64,000 nt of DNA from Pollutimonas bauzanensis (GTDB lineage: Bacteria; Pseudomonadota; Gammaproteobacteria; Burkholderiales; Burkholderiaceae_B). The stretch lies in assembly GCF_900129885.1 (NCBI RefSeq), contig NZ_FQXE01000003.1:62001-126000 (forward strand). The letters are read 5' to 3'. This document shows, piece after piece, positions 50,748-59,066 of this stretch. The notes beneath the pieces are model-generated. The model made no database searches and was not told where the DNA came from. It saw only the letters and a list, made by a program, of their open reading frames with translations. A program made the position numbers and the translations under genes. Within the stretch, counting starts at the first letter, position 1. The number at the start of each line of letters is the position of its first letter.

Positions 50748-51857
50748 TCAGGCCGCCAGGGCGGAGGCGATTTCCGTCGCCGGCATGCCCAGCGCCGTGG
50801 CGGCGCGTTCGATTTCATCCCAGGTGGCGGTATCGATGGGTATGCCGCTGTGGCGCCGCTGGGCATGCCGCAGGCGTTCCGGTTCGCCCGGGGCGTAGAT
50901 TTCATCGCAGCCGGCCGATTTGGGCGAGGCCTTGACCCATGCGATGAAAGCTTCGGCCTCGGCCTCGGTATCCTCGGCGTCGAATGCCTTCGGATCGATG
51001 ATGACCGACAGCATGCAGTTGATGACCCCGTTGTTTGTTATCCTGGTTTCGGCGTGGGTCGTGTATCCCCCCGTGAGCGCCCCGGAGAATAGTTCGCACA
51101 TCATGGCCAGCCCGTGGCCCTTGTGCTGTCCGAAGGTGCGCAATGCGCCGTGGGGTTCTTCGAACATCACCCTGGGGTCGGTCGTGGGCTCGCCTTGATG
51201 GTCGATGAGGCAGCCCGCCGGCACATGGCTGCCTTTGTTGTAAGCGACGCGAGCCTTTCCCTGGGCGATACCGCTGGTGGCGAAATCGAGCACCAGCGGC
51301 TCTTTGCCTTGGCGTGGGAAAGCGGCGCAGAATGGATTGGTGCCGAAACGCCCGTCGCTGCCGCCCCACGGCGCGACATGAGCGCTGCCGGCGACGTTCA
51401 CGAAGTGGAAGGAAACCAATCCTTGCCTTGCGCATTGCTCGGCCCAGTGGCCTATGCGGCCGATATGATGCGCGTTGCGCAGGCCCACGGCGCAAATGCC
51501 TATCTTTTTTGCGCGCTCTATGCCGTGATCGATGGCCTCGTACGCCACCACCTGCCCCAGGCCGCAGGCGCCATCTATCGTCAGGACGGCGCCGGCGTCG
51601 CGCACGACCACGGCATGCTGGTTCAGTTTCAGCACGCCATCGTGCAGCGAGCGGACGTAGCGCGGGATCATGCCCACGCCGTGGGAGTCATGGCCGGTAA
51701 GATTGGCCATCACAAGATGGTCGGCCACCAGGCCGGCTTCGGTCGCGCTGCTGCCAGCCGCCGTCCACAAGCGGCGTACGAAATCGCGCAGCGCCTCGGC
51801 GTTGACGAGAAGATCGCCCGATTGTCGTTGAGGAATGTTATTTTCTTGAATGGTCAT
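50748..51857 (-). CDS. Ldh2-family (malate/L-lactate/ureidoglycolate) dehydrogenase
   Basis: 369 residues of the LDH2/MDG2 oxidoreductase family, which do not use a Rossmann fold. 'NAEALRDFVRRLWTAAGSSATEAGLVADHLVMANLTGHDSHGVGMIPRYVRSL' contains the catalytic His region GHDSHG; 'NAHHIGRIGHWAEQCARQGLVSFHFVNV', 'FGTNPFCAAFPRQGKEPLVLDFATSGIAQGKARVA' and 'GHGLAMMCELFSGALTGG' are family blocks. Oxidises a 2-hydroxy acid with NAD(P). Its gene is divergent from ogt across a 204-base gap holding a large hairpin. Confidence 0.94.
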   Translation of the reverse strand: MTIQENNIPQRQSGDLLVNAEALRDFVRRLWTAAGSSATEAGLVADHLVMANLTGHDSHGVGMIPRYVRSLHDGVLKLNQHAVVVRDAGAVLTIDGACGLGQVVAYEAIDHGIERAKKIGICAVGLRNAHHIGRIGHWAEQCARQGLVSFHFVNVAGSAHVAPWGGSDGRFGTNPFCAAFPRQGKEPLVLDFATSGIAQGKARVAYNKGSHVPAGCLIDHQGEPTTDPRVMFEEPHGALRTFGQHKGHGLAMMCELFSGALTGGYTTHAETRITNNGVINCMLSVIIDPKAFDAEDTEAEAEAFIAWVKASPKSAGCDEIYAPGEPERLRHAQRRHSGIPIDTATWDEIERAATALGMPATEIASALAA

Positions 51858-51916
51858 GTGGCTTCTTGAAATTTACGGTAATTTCCTGGATCCCCCATTT
51901 TGTCATAAATCCAGCA

Positions 51917-51966
51917 GAATCCGGCCCTGGGCTTGCCGGCCAAGGCGGCGAGCCAGGGCCGGATTC
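51917..51966. repeat. 14-base-arm hairpin in divergent gap
   Basis: GAATCCGGCCCTGG (51917-51930) is perfectly complementary to CCAGGGCCGGATTC (51953-51966), with a 22-base loop that can itself pair (GCCG/CGGC). It lies between the starts of two divergent genes, so it cannot be a simple terminator for either. It would be transcribed in the leader of ogt if the promoter lies upstream, or be a REP-like extragenic element. Confidence 0.6.
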
Positions 51967-52061
51967 AAGCGCAAGGAACGGAGTTCCAAGGCGGGGGCCG
52001 CCTTCTACACTGGCGCCATACTCGATACAAGCCGAACTCAAGGAATCGCAAGGAGTCGAAA

Positions 52062-52550
52062 ATGTCCTACGCATACAAGATGGTGGATACGCCCGCCGGC
52101 AAATTGAAGCTCGTCGCGAACGGGTCCAAGCTGGCCGCAATTTTGTGGGAAAACGATAGGCCGGACCGGGTGCGGCTGGGCACTATGCGCGAGGAGCGGA
52201 ACCATCCGGTTCTGATCGAGACCGAGAGGCAGCTGAATGAATATTTCGCGGGAAAAAGAGCGCATTTCGAGCTCGATCTGGGCTTTGCCGGAACCGAATT
52301 TCAAAGAAAGGTCTGGCAGGCGCTGTTGACCATTCCCTATGGGGAAACCCGTAGTTACAGTGACATTGCGGCGCAGATAGGCAGCGCAAAGGCGCAGCGG
52401 GCGGTTGGCGCGGCAAATGGGAGGAATCCGATCTCGATTATCGCTCCCTGCCATCGCGTGATAGGCACCTCCGGGGACCTCACCGGGTTCGCCGGCGGGC
52501 TAAGCGTCAAAAAGCTGCTGCTCGCATTGGAAGGCGGCCGCCGCCCATGA
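52062..52550 (+). CDS. ogt: methylated-DNA-[protein]-cysteine S-methyltransferase
   Basis: 162 residues. Removes alkyl groups from O6-alkylguanine in a suicide reaction. 'FQRKVWQALLTIPYGETRSYSDIAAQIGSAKAQRAVGAANGRNPISIIAPCHRVIG' gives the DNA-binding helix, Arg finger and acceptor Cys130 in PCHRV; 'GFAGGLSVKKLLLALE' closes the domain. N-terminal domain short ('YKMVDTPAGKLKLVANGSKLAAILWEN'). ATG at 52062 with GGAG upstream. One of two such methyltransferases in the window (the other is in ada). Confidence 0.95.
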   Translation: MSYAYKMVDTPAGKLKLVANGSKLAAILWENDRPDRVRLGTMREERNHPVLIETERQLNEYFAGKRAHFELDLGFAGTEFQRKVWQALLTIPYGETRSYSDIAAQIGSAKAQRAVGAANGRNPISIIAPCHRVIGTSGDLTGFAGGLSVKKLLLALEGGRRP

Positions 52551-52554
52551 GCCG

Positions 52555-53385
52555 CTACTCCCCGGGCATGCGGAAGAAGGCATTGAGCTCGTCGCCCGCC
52601 GCTGCGCCGGCAAACCCGTCGAAACGGCCCTGCTCGGCGATGGAACGGGCGGCGCGCATGAATCCGCCCCAGGCCGATCGCGCCAGCGCGCCGCCGACGC
52701 TGACGCGTCTGACGCCGAGGTCGGCGATATCCTGCAGGGTGAGTTCGCTGGCCGCCCCGACGAGCAGATTGACCGGCTTGGGCGCAACAGCGGCGACCAC
52801 GGCCGCGATCTGTCCGCGCGTGCGGATGCCCGGCGCGTACAGGCAATCGGCGCCGGCCTGGGCATAGGCCTTGAGCCTGGCGATGGTATCTTCGAGGTCC
52901 GGCCGCCCCACGAAGAAATTCTCCGCGCGTCCGACCAGAAGGGTGTCGCCCCCCGCCTTGTCGATGGCGGCGCGCGCGGCGCGCAGCCTGGCCACTGCGA
53001 CGTCGATCTCATAAAGCGGGTTTGCCGCAAGGCCAGTCGAATCCTCGATGGACAGGCCCGCCACGCCGGTCTCGACAGCCAGCCGCACGCTTTCCGCAAC
53101 GCCTTGCGCGTCGGGCGCGAAGCCGCTTTCGAAATCGGCGTTCACGGGCAGGTCCGCCGCCGCAACCATTTCCCGCAAATGGGCGAGGATCACGTCTCTT
53201 GGGAGGGCGCCATCGGCATGGCCGAGCGACCAGGCGAGGCCGGAGCTTGTCGTGGCCAGGGCCTTGAAGCCCAGGCCCTGCAGGTAGCGGGCGCTGCCCG
53301 CGTCCCAGGGGTTGGGCAGCACGAAGCAGCCTTGTTCGTGAAGTGCGCGGAAAAGGGCGCGTTTTTCGGCGACAGTGCGGGTCAT
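52555..53385 (-). CDS. isocitrate lyase/PEP mutase-superfamily protein
   Basis: 276 residues. 'KRALFRALHEQGCFVLPNPWDAGSARYLQGLGFKALATTSSGLAWSLG', metal and substrate region 'LPVNADFESGFAPDAQGVAESVRLAVETGVAGLSIEDSTG', 'IGRAENFF'-like 'LLVGRAENFFVGRPDLEDTIARLKAYAQAGADCLYAPGI'. Lacks the KKCGH loop of true isocitrate lyases, placing it in the PEP-mutase/oxaloacetate-hydrolase-like branch whose reaction is often unknown. Convergent with ogt (4-base gap) and 39 bases downstream of the glycosylase gene, with which it may be co-transcribed. Confidence 0.93.
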   Translation of the reverse strand: MTRTVAEKRALFRALHEQGCFVLPNPWDAGSARYLQGLGFKALATTSSGLAWSLGHADGALPRDVILAHLREMVAAADLPVNADFESGFAPDAQGVAESVRLAVETGVAGLSIEDSTGLAANPLYEIDVAVARLRAARAAIDKAGGDTLLVGRAENFFVGRPDLEDTIARLKAYAQAGADCLYAPGIRTRGQIAAVVAAVAPKPVNLLVGAASELTLQDIADLGVRRVSVGGALARSAWGGFMRAARSIAEQGRFDGFAGAAAGDELNAFFRMPGE

Positions 53386-53424
53386 TGGAGCCTCGTTTTT
53401 ACATGGAAAGAAGATGGCCGGCCA

Positions 53425-54162
53425 TCACAGCGCCAGGCCTTCGCGCTTGCGCCTCGCGGCATAGAATCGCCAGAACAGGAGGGCGGCGGTGGCGCGATAT
53501 GGCGCCCACCTGGCGGCGAGCGCCATGAGCGCGCGCCGGTCGGGATGGGGCTCCATGCCGAATGCGTCGCCCACGGCCTTCTGCAAGGCCAGGTCCCCGG
53601 CGGGGAAGATATCGGGATGGCCCGCGCAGAACATAAGGTAAATTTCCGCCGTCCACGGCCCTATGCCCTTATGTCTTGTGAGCTCGGCGATCGCCGCCTC
53701 GGCGGGAAGCTCTGCGACGGCGGCAAAATCCAGGCCGCCCGCGGCCACCACTTCGGCCAGATCAGTCAGGCTGCGGTACTTGCTGCGCGAAAGGCCGACG
53801 CTGCGCGATCCTTCTTCATCCAGGTCCAGGAACCGCTCTGGCGTGACGGCGCCCAATTGCGCTTCCAGGCGGTTCCAGATGGCATTGGCGCTTGCCACCG
53901 ACACTTGCTGGCCGCAAACGATGCGGGCAAGCCCGGCAAAGCCCGGTTCGCGGATGCGTGGCGCAAAAGGCCCGGCGATGGCATGGACTTCCGACAGGCG
54001 GGGATCGAGGCGCAGCAAGGACTGCAGGTGCCGCGCCAGGACTTCCGCGCAGGACAGGCGGTCTTTCAAGGGCATGGCGGCCGTGGTCGCGTGGCGCCGG
54101 CGGGGATTGCGTATGTGGTGGAGGCAGTCATGCCTTTGCTCCTTGTGTTCCGGCTGGTCCAT
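53425..54162 (-). CDS. DNA-3-methyladenine glycosylase II (AlkA-type, HhH-GPD), copy 1
   Basis: 245 residues from the ATG at 54162; the family-like part begins at an internal Met (54075, 'MPLKDRLSCAEVLARHL'), which may be the true start. HhH-GPD domain: 'FAGLARIVCGQQVSVASANAIWNRLEAQLG', helix-hairpin-helix 'LTRHKGIGPWTAEIYLMFC' and catalytic Asp in 'DIFPAGDLALQKAVGDAF'. Excises alkylated bases. No Ada-like regulatory part. Lies between ogt/PEP-mutase-like gene and msrA; second copy at 59067. Confidence 0.92.
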   Translation of the reverse strand: MDQPEHKEQRHDCLHHIRNPRRRHATTAAMPLKDRLSCAEVLARHLQSLLRLDPRLSEVHAIAGPFAPRIREPGFAGLARIVCGQQVSVASANAIWNRLEAQLGAVTPERFLDLDEEGSRSVGLSRSKYRSLTDLAEVVAAGGLDFAAVAELPAEAAIAELTRHKGIGPWTAEIYLMFCAGHPDIFPAGDLALQKAVGDAFGMEPHPDRRALMALAARWAPYRATAALLFWRFYAARRKREGLAL

Positions 54163-54204
54163 GGAAAAAAACAGGCGCGCCCGCCCGCGTATGCTGTCTG
54201 CCGC

Positions 54205-54933
54205 CTACCTGTTCACCAGCACCGGCGCGTCCCGATAGCGGTCGCTGAACACCTTGGCCAGGTTGGCGACCTTGGGTAGATCGTTGATGATGATATACAT
54301 GCTGTGCTTGTTGTGCGCCAGATAATCCTGGTGATAGGTTTCGGCCGGGTAGAAGTCCTTGTGGTCTTCGATCGTGGTGGCCAGCGGCCTGGGGTATACG
54401 CCCGACTTGTCCAGCTGCTGGATATAGGCTTGCGCGATTTCGTGTTGCTGGCTATTGGCGGCAAAGATCGTGGAGCGGTACTGGGTGCCGGTGTCGGGGC
54501 CTTGCCGGTTGAGTTGCGTGGGGTCATGCGCAACCGAAAAAAAGATTTGCAGCAACTGGCCGTAGCTGATCTGCGCGGGGTCGTAGGTGACCTGCACCGA
54601 TTCGGCATGGCCGCTGCGGCCCGTGCTGACGTCGTCGTAATGCGCGCTGTCCGCCTTGCCGCCGGCATAGCCCGACAAGGCCTGATTGACGCCTTTCACA
54701 TGCTGGAATACGGCCTGGACGCCCCAGAAGCAGCCGCCGGCAAACACCGCGGTTTTTTCTTTATGGGATGGCGATGCCGGCTCGTCCATGGCCGGCGGCG
54801 CTATGACAAATGCCCGTTCGGCCGCATGAGTCCGGCCGATGCCGCAGGCCAGCGCCGCGATGGCGAGCAGGGCGGCGGCGCCAAGGCGCGTGGCCGCCGC
54901 GCGGCTTGGGTTGGTGCAGGTATGCCTGGTCAT
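54205..54933 (-). CDS. msrA: peptide-methionine (S)-S-oxide reductase MsrA, exported
   Basis: 242 residues. N-terminal 38 residues form a signal peptide (MTRHTCTNPSRAAATRLGAA, hydrophobic ALLAIAALA, cut near THA/AE), so the enzyme acts in the periplasm. Catalytic block 'KTAVFAGGCFWGVQAVFQHVKGVNQALSGYAGG' with Cys in GCFWG; 'HAESVQVTYDPAQISYGQLLQIFFSVAHDPTQLNRQGPDTGTQYRS'; 'FYPAETYHQDYL'. 60 bases downstream of msrB on the same strand. Reduces methionine-S-sulfoxide in oxidised envelope proteins. Confidence 0.95.
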   Translation of the reverse strand: MTRHTCTNPSRAAATRLGAAALLAIAALACGIGRTHAAERAFVIAPPAMDEPASPSHKEKTAVFAGGCFWGVQAVFQHVKGVNQALSGYAGGKADSAHYDDVSTGRSGHAESVQVTYDPAQISYGQLLQIFFSVAHDPTQLNRQGPDTGTQYRSTIFAANSQQHEIAQAYIQQLDKSGVYPRPLATTIEDHKDFYPAETYHQDYLAHNKHSMYIIINDLPKVANLAKVFSDRYRDAPVLVNR

Positions 54934-54993
54934 GATGCGGCTCCTGGTGGTCGAGTTATGGGCGTGCCCGGCAAGGCGGCCCGCCGGGCGCCG

Positions 54994-55500
54994 TCACGCC
55001 GCGGCCGGGTGGAAAACCATGGCGACGCCATTCATACAATAGCGCAGTCCGGTCGGCTTGGGGCCATCGTCGAAGACATGGCCCAGGTGCCCGCCGCAGC
55101 GGCTGCAATGCACGGCCGTGCGCAGCATGCCCAGGCTGCTGTCGCGCGTTTCGCCGACGGCATGTTCCAGCGGCTGATAGAAGCTGGGCCAGCCGGTGCC
55201 GCTCTCGAACTTGGTATCCGATGAATACAGTTGTTGCCCGCAGCCCGCGCAGGCGAACACGCCCTTGCGGTGCTCGTCGTTGAGCGGGCTGGAATAGGGG
55301 CGTTCCGTTCCTTCCCGACGCAGCACCTGGTATTGCGCGGGGGACAGCAACTGGCGCCATTCCGCGTCTGTGTGGCTGACGGGAAAGACGGCCTGCGCCG
55401 CCTGGGCGCTGGCCCCGCCGTGCCTGGCGGCCAAGCCGCCCAGCAGCCCAGCCGCCAGGGCGCCGCCAGCGCTCAGAAATAGCCTGCGTGTGTATCTCAT
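54994..55500 (-). CDS. msrB: peptide-methionine (R)-S-oxide reductase MsrB, Tat-exported
   Basis: 168 residues from the ATG at 55500 (GGGAG upstream). A twin-arginine leader, MRYTRRLFLSAGGALAAGLL to ASA, is followed by the MsrB domain: 'VFPVSHTDAEWRQLLSPAQYQVLRREGTERPYSSPLNDEHRKGVFACAGCGQQLYSSDTKFESGTGWPSFYQPL', a second CxxC in 'AVHCSRCGGHLGHVFDDGPKPTGLRYCMNGVAMVF' with the catalytic Cys in RYCMNG. The Tat leader fits folding with zinc before export. Together with msrA it covers both sulfoxide epimers. Divergent from the response-regulator gene. Confidence 0.95.
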   Translation of the reverse strand: MRYTRRLFLSAGGALAAGLLGGLAARHGGASAQAAQAVFPVSHTDAEWRQLLSPAQYQVLRREGTERPYSSPLNDEHRKGVFACAGCGQQLYSSDTKFESGTGWPSFYQPLEHAVGETRDSSLGMLRTAVHCSRCGGHLGHVFDDGPKPTGLRYCMNGVAMVFHPAAA

Positions 55501-55580
55501 GGTGTGCTCCCGGGCGATCCAGTTCATTGGCGCCTATTGTTCCCCATGCGCAATGTCGAAGTCCTCACGCAAACTTAAAA

Positions 55581-55595
55581 TAAATGTGATAAATG
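55581..55595. promoter_or_regulatory. TAAATG direct repeat in the msrB/response-regulator gap
   Basis: TAAATG at 55581-55586 and again at 55590-55595 (nine-base period) in the AT-rich 148-base divergent gap. OmpR-type regulators bind direct repeats with about ten-base spacing, so this could be the site through which the adjacent system controls itself and msrBA. Weak evidence. Confidence 0.25.
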
Positions 55596-55648
55596 CAGTC
55601 TTCGCAATGAACGATAATAGCTCCATGCATCCATTGGGGAGTTCATCC

Positions 55649-56374
55649 GTGCAGCCAGCCAAACGCGTCCTGATCGTCGAGGACGACGCCCACATCGCCG
55701 AGCTGTTGCGCATGCACCTGTGCGACGAGGGCTATGTCGTGGAGCATGCGGCCGATGGCACGGCCGGCATGCGCATGCTCGACGCGGGCAATTGGGACGC
55801 GCTGGTGCTGGACTTGATGCTGCCCGGCGTGGATGGCCTGGAAATCTGCAAACGGGCGCGGGCAATGGCGCGCTATACGCCCATCATCATCACCAGTGCG
55901 CGCTCCAGCGAGGTGCACCGCATCCTGGGCCTGGAGCTCGGCGCCGACGATTACCTGGCCAAGCCCTTTTCCATGCTGGAACTGGTCGCCCGCGTCAGGG
56001 CCTTGCTGCGGCGCGCTGACGCCTTGGCCCGTAATGCGCGCATGGACGCGGGCTTGCTGGTGCGCCACGGGATATCCATCGACCCGCTGGCCCGCGCGGC
56101 CACCCTCGATGGCAGGATGCTGGACTTGACGCCGCGGGAATTCGACCTGCTGTATTTCTTTGTGCGCAATCCCGATCAGGTCTTCTCGCGGCTGGGCTTG
56201 CTCAATGAGGTCTGGGGCTACCAGCACGATGGCTACGAGCACACCGTGAACACGCATATCAACCGCTTGCGCAACAAGATCGAGGAGGACCCGGCCGAGC
56301 CCCGCCGCATACTCACGGTATGGGGGCGCGGCTATAAGTTCGCCGGCGAGTCCGGCGCGGAGAACCCGGCGTGA
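55649..56374 (+). CDS. two-component response regulator, OmpR/PhoB type
   Basis: 241 residues from the GTG at 55649, which has GGGGAG seven bases upstream; ATGs at 55607 and 55625 are alternatives. Receiver 'RVLIVEDDAHIAELLRMHLCDEGYVVEHAADG' with Asp55 in 'DALVLDLMLPGVDG' as phosphoacceptor and Lys in 'LAKPFSMLELVARVRALLRR'; winged-helix effector from about residue 140 ('LDLTPREFDLLYFFVRNPDQVFSRLGLLNEVWGY', 'VNTHINRLRNKIEEDP', 'TVWGRGYKF'). Coupled to the kinase gene by a GTGA overlap and divergent from msrBA. Confidence 0.95.
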   Translation: MQPAKRVLIVEDDAHIAELLRMHLCDEGYVVEHAADGTAGMRMLDAGNWDALVLDLMLPGVDGLEICKRARAMARYTPIIITSARSSEVHRILGLELGADDYLAKPFSMLELVARVRALLRRADALARNARMDAGLLVRHGISIDPLARAATLDGRMLDLTPREFDLLYFFVRNPDQVFSRLGLLNEVWGYQHDGYEHTVNTHINRLRNKIEEDPAEPRRILTVWGRGYKFAGESGAENPA

Positions 56375-57831
56375 GGCACCTGACGCTTACACAGCGTTTA
56401 TCCGCGGTGTTCGCGGTCCTGCTGCTGGCCTGCAGCGGCGTGTCAGTGTGGCTGCAGGTCAATGCCAGCACTCGCCACGAGCAAGAAATCGTGCAGCGCC
56501 TGTCCAGCGGCCTGGCCGAGCATATCGCCGGCACGGCCGAGCTCATGGATGTAAGCGGCTGGCGGCCTGGCGCGGTGCGCGCGCTCTTCGACAAGCTGAT
56601 GGCGGTGAACCCGTCGGTCGAGCTGTATCTGCTGTCCAACGATGGCCGCATCGTCGGCAATGCCGCGCCCGAAGGCCACGTGAAACGCGACCGCGTGGAC
56701 CTGGCGCCGGTGCGCCGCTATTTGTCCGGCGCGCCTTTGCCGGTGCTGGGCGACGATCCGCGCAATGCCGCGGTGCGCAAGGTTTTCAGCGCCGCGGCGC
56801 TGCGGGTCGACGGCAAAGACGCGGGCTACGTGTATGTGGTCCTGCAGGGTGAAGCCCACGACGCGCTGGTCGCGGATCTGTCCGCCAACTCGGCCCTGCG
56901 CGTGGCCTTGTTGACCATGGGCATCGCAGCCTTGCTGTGCCTGGCCATGGGCTTGATCGCGTTCCGGCTGATCACGCGCCCCTTGCGCGCGCTCACGCAG
57001 ACGGTGCGGAATTTCGACGGCGACGGCGAACTGGCGGCGTCGCTGATGGCTGATACGGCGCGGGATGCCCGCGGCGATGAAATCACCGTCCTGCGCGTTG
57101 CCTTTGCGCAGATGGGGCAGCGCATTGCCGAGCAGTGGCGCGAACTGACGCGGCAGGATCAGCAGCGCCGCGACCTGGTTGCGAACATTTCCCACGACTT
57201 GCGCACGCCCTTGACGTCCCTGCACGGCTACCTGGAGACTTTGCGCGTCAAGGATGAAAGCCTCAGCCCGGCGGACCGCCGCCGCTACCTGGATATTGCG
57301 CTGGGCCAAAGCAGCAAAGTGGGCCGCCTGGCGCAGGAGCTTTTCGAGCTGGCGCGCCTGGAATCAGGCCTGGTGCAGCCCGAGCTCGAAGCATTCGCTC
57401 TGCCCGACCTGGTGCAGGACGTGCTGCAGAAGTTCGAGCTGGCGGCCGAGGCGCGCCGCCAGCGGCTGGCGGTCGAGATCCCGCAGGCTGTCCCGGCGGT
57501 GCGCGCCGACCTGGGCATGATAGAGCGCGTATTGACCAATCTGCTGGACAATGCCATACGCCACAACCCGCCGGGCACGCAAATCACCGTGCGCCTGCTG
57601 GCGGCGCCGGGAGCCGTGCAGGTCGAAGTCAGCGATACCGGCACCGGCATTCCCGCGTCGCTGCGCGCGGGTCTGTTTGCCCGGTCGCCGGCGCCGCTGC
57701 GCACCGCCCACGAAAGCGGCGGGCTGGGCCTGATCATCGTGCAGCGCATGCTGCAATTGCATGGCAGCGAAATCAGGATGGCCGACGGCGAACCGGGGGC
57801 GGTGTTCCGGTTCGCCCTGGCGATCGCCTGA
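56371..57831 (+). CDS. sensor histidine kinase
   Basis: 486 residues, GTG start overlapping the regulator's stop. First transmembrane helix at about 10-28 ('LSAVFAVLLLACSGVSVWL'), a periplasmic sensor of about 145 residues without a domain I recognise, second helix at about 178-200 ('VALLTMGIAALLCLAMGLIAF'), HAMP linker, His275 in 'LVANISHDLRTPLTSLHGYL', N box 'LTNLLDNAIRHNP', G1 'VSDTGTGIP', G2 'ESGGLGLIIVQRM'. Complete. Genetic linkage suggests it senses envelope oxidative stress (inference). Converges on ada. Confidence 0.95.
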   Translation: MRHLTLTQRLSAVFAVLLLACSGVSVWLQVNASTRHEQEIVQRLSSGLAEHIAGTAELMDVSGWRPGAVRALFDKLMAVNPSVELYLLSNDGRIVGNAAPEGHVKRDRVDLAPVRRYLSGAPLPVLGDDPRNAAVRKVFSAAALRVDGKDAGYVYVVLQGEAHDALVADLSANSALRVALLTMGIAALLCLAMGLIAFRLITRPLRALTQTVRNFDGDGELAASLMADTARDARGDEITVLRVAFAQMGQRIAEQWRELTRQDQQRRDLVANISHDLRTPLTSLHGYLETLRVKDESLSPADRRRYLDIALGQSSKVGRLAQELFELARLESGLVQPELEAFALPDLVQDVLQKFELAAEARRQRLAVEIPQAVPAVRADLGMIERVLTNLLDNAIRHNPPGTQITVRLLAAPGAVQVEVSDTGTGIPASLRAGLFARSPAPLRTAHESGGLGLIIVQRMLQLHGSEIRMADGEPGAVFRFALAIA

Positions 57832-57897
57832 TGCTTCAGGCGTGACACCACATATCCAGCGCATGGCGCCGGCCCGGCCGCCCCGTGTTTCGCGGCG

Positions 57898-58980
57898 TCA
57901 TCGCGATGTTTCCCTATCCAGGAGCTTGCTCTTGCGTTCCACCCCCCAGCGATAGCCGGAAATATTGCCGTCGCTGCGCACCACGCGGTGGCAGGGGATG
58001 GCGACGGCCAGGTGATTGGCGCCGCAAGCCTGGGCGACCGCCCGCACGGCTTTGGGCATGCCTATGCGCTGCGCGATCTCGGCATAGGAAGCGGTGGCGC
58101 CGACCGGGATTTCGCGCAGCGCCTGCCAGACTCGTTCCTGGAAGGCGGTGCCCCGCACGTCCAGCGGCAAATTCAAGCCCAGGGCCGGCGCTTCGACCAG
58201 GCCCACCACCTTGGCGACCACTTCTTCAAAACCGGCGTCCGCTCCGACAAGATTGGCATTGGGGAATTGATCCTGGAGGTCGCGCAGCAGCCTGTCGGGA
58301 TCTTCGCCCATCAGAATGGCGCAAACGCCGCGTTCGCTCTGGGCAACCAGGATGGAGCCCAGCGAGCATTCGCCCACCGCGAAACGGATATCCGTATTGG
58401 CGCCGCCGGCCCGGTAGTCTTTCGGACGCATGCCCAGCCTCTGGTTCGCCCCTTCATAGAAGCGGCTGTTCGAATTGAAGCCGGCATCATAGATGGCGTC
58501 CGTGATGGATTCCTTGCCGCCCAGCCCGCTGCGCATCTTGCGCGCGCGATGCGCGGCCGCATAGGCCTTTGGCGTCAAGCCTGTGATGGACTTGAATACG
58601 CGGTGAAAATGGTAACTGCTCATCTGCGCGCGCTCGGCCAGTTCATCGAGCATGGGCGGAGCCTCGGCGGTTTCGATATACCGGCAGGCTTGGGCAATCA
58701 GGGCGTTATGCCGGGCGGCCACCAGGCTGCGGTCCGCCGCCGCCCGCCGGCTGGGCCGGTAGCCGGCCGCCTCGGCGGCCGCGGGGCTGTCGAAGAATTC
58801 CACATTCTCGGCCTTCGGCAGCCGCGAGGGGCTGCTGGGCCGGCAATAGACGCCGGTAGTCTTCACGGCGTAGACGAAGTTCCCGTCGGCCGCCGGATCG
58901 CGCGCCAGGACGGCCGCCCAGCGGGGATCGCGTTGCGTTGCGCCGGCTGCGGCCGGGGCGGCGCGGGATTGATGTTTCAT
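57898..58980 (-). CDS. ada: Ada-type methyltransferase/AraC regulator with degenerate N-terminal zinc site
   Basis: 360 residues, three domains of Ada. N-terminal methylphosphotriester domain (about 20-85): 'RDPAADGNFVYAVKTTGVYCRPSSPSRLPKAENV' retains acceptor Cys46, but the other three zinc ligands of E. coli Ada (Cys42, 69, 72) are Ser50, Ser77 and Ala80. AraC helix-turn-helix (about 100-180): 'PPMLDELAERAQMSSYHFHRVFKSITGLTPKAY'. C-terminal methyltransferase: 'FQERVWQALREIPVGATASYAEIAQRIGMPKAVRAVAQACGANHLAVAIPCHRVV' with Cys330. ATG at 58980. 86 bases downstream of an alkA gene, probably one operon. Confidence 0.93.
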   Translation of the reverse strand: MKHQSRAAPAAAGATQRDPRWAAVLARDPAADGNFVYAVKTTGVYCRPSSPSRLPKAENVEFFDSPAAAEAAGYRPSRRAAADRSLVAARHNALIAQACRYIETAEAPPMLDELAERAQMSSYHFHRVFKSITGLTPKAYAAAHRARKMRSGLGGKESITDAIYDAGFNSNSRFYEGANQRLGMRPKDYRAGGANTDIRFAVGECSLGSILVAQSERGVCAILMGEDPDRLLRDLQDQFPNANLVGADAGFEEVVAKVVGLVEAPALGLNLPLDVRGTAFQERVWQALREIPVGATASYAEIAQRIGMPKAVRAVAQACGANHLAVAIPCHRVVRSDGNISGYRWGVERKSKLLDRETSR

Positions 58981-59066
58981 GGCCTTGTCCGTTTTTTCAT
59001 CCAATGAGGCAATGTAGGCGGTTTCCCATTGAAGAACACTCCGGCCCTTGCGGTCAAATTCGAGGA

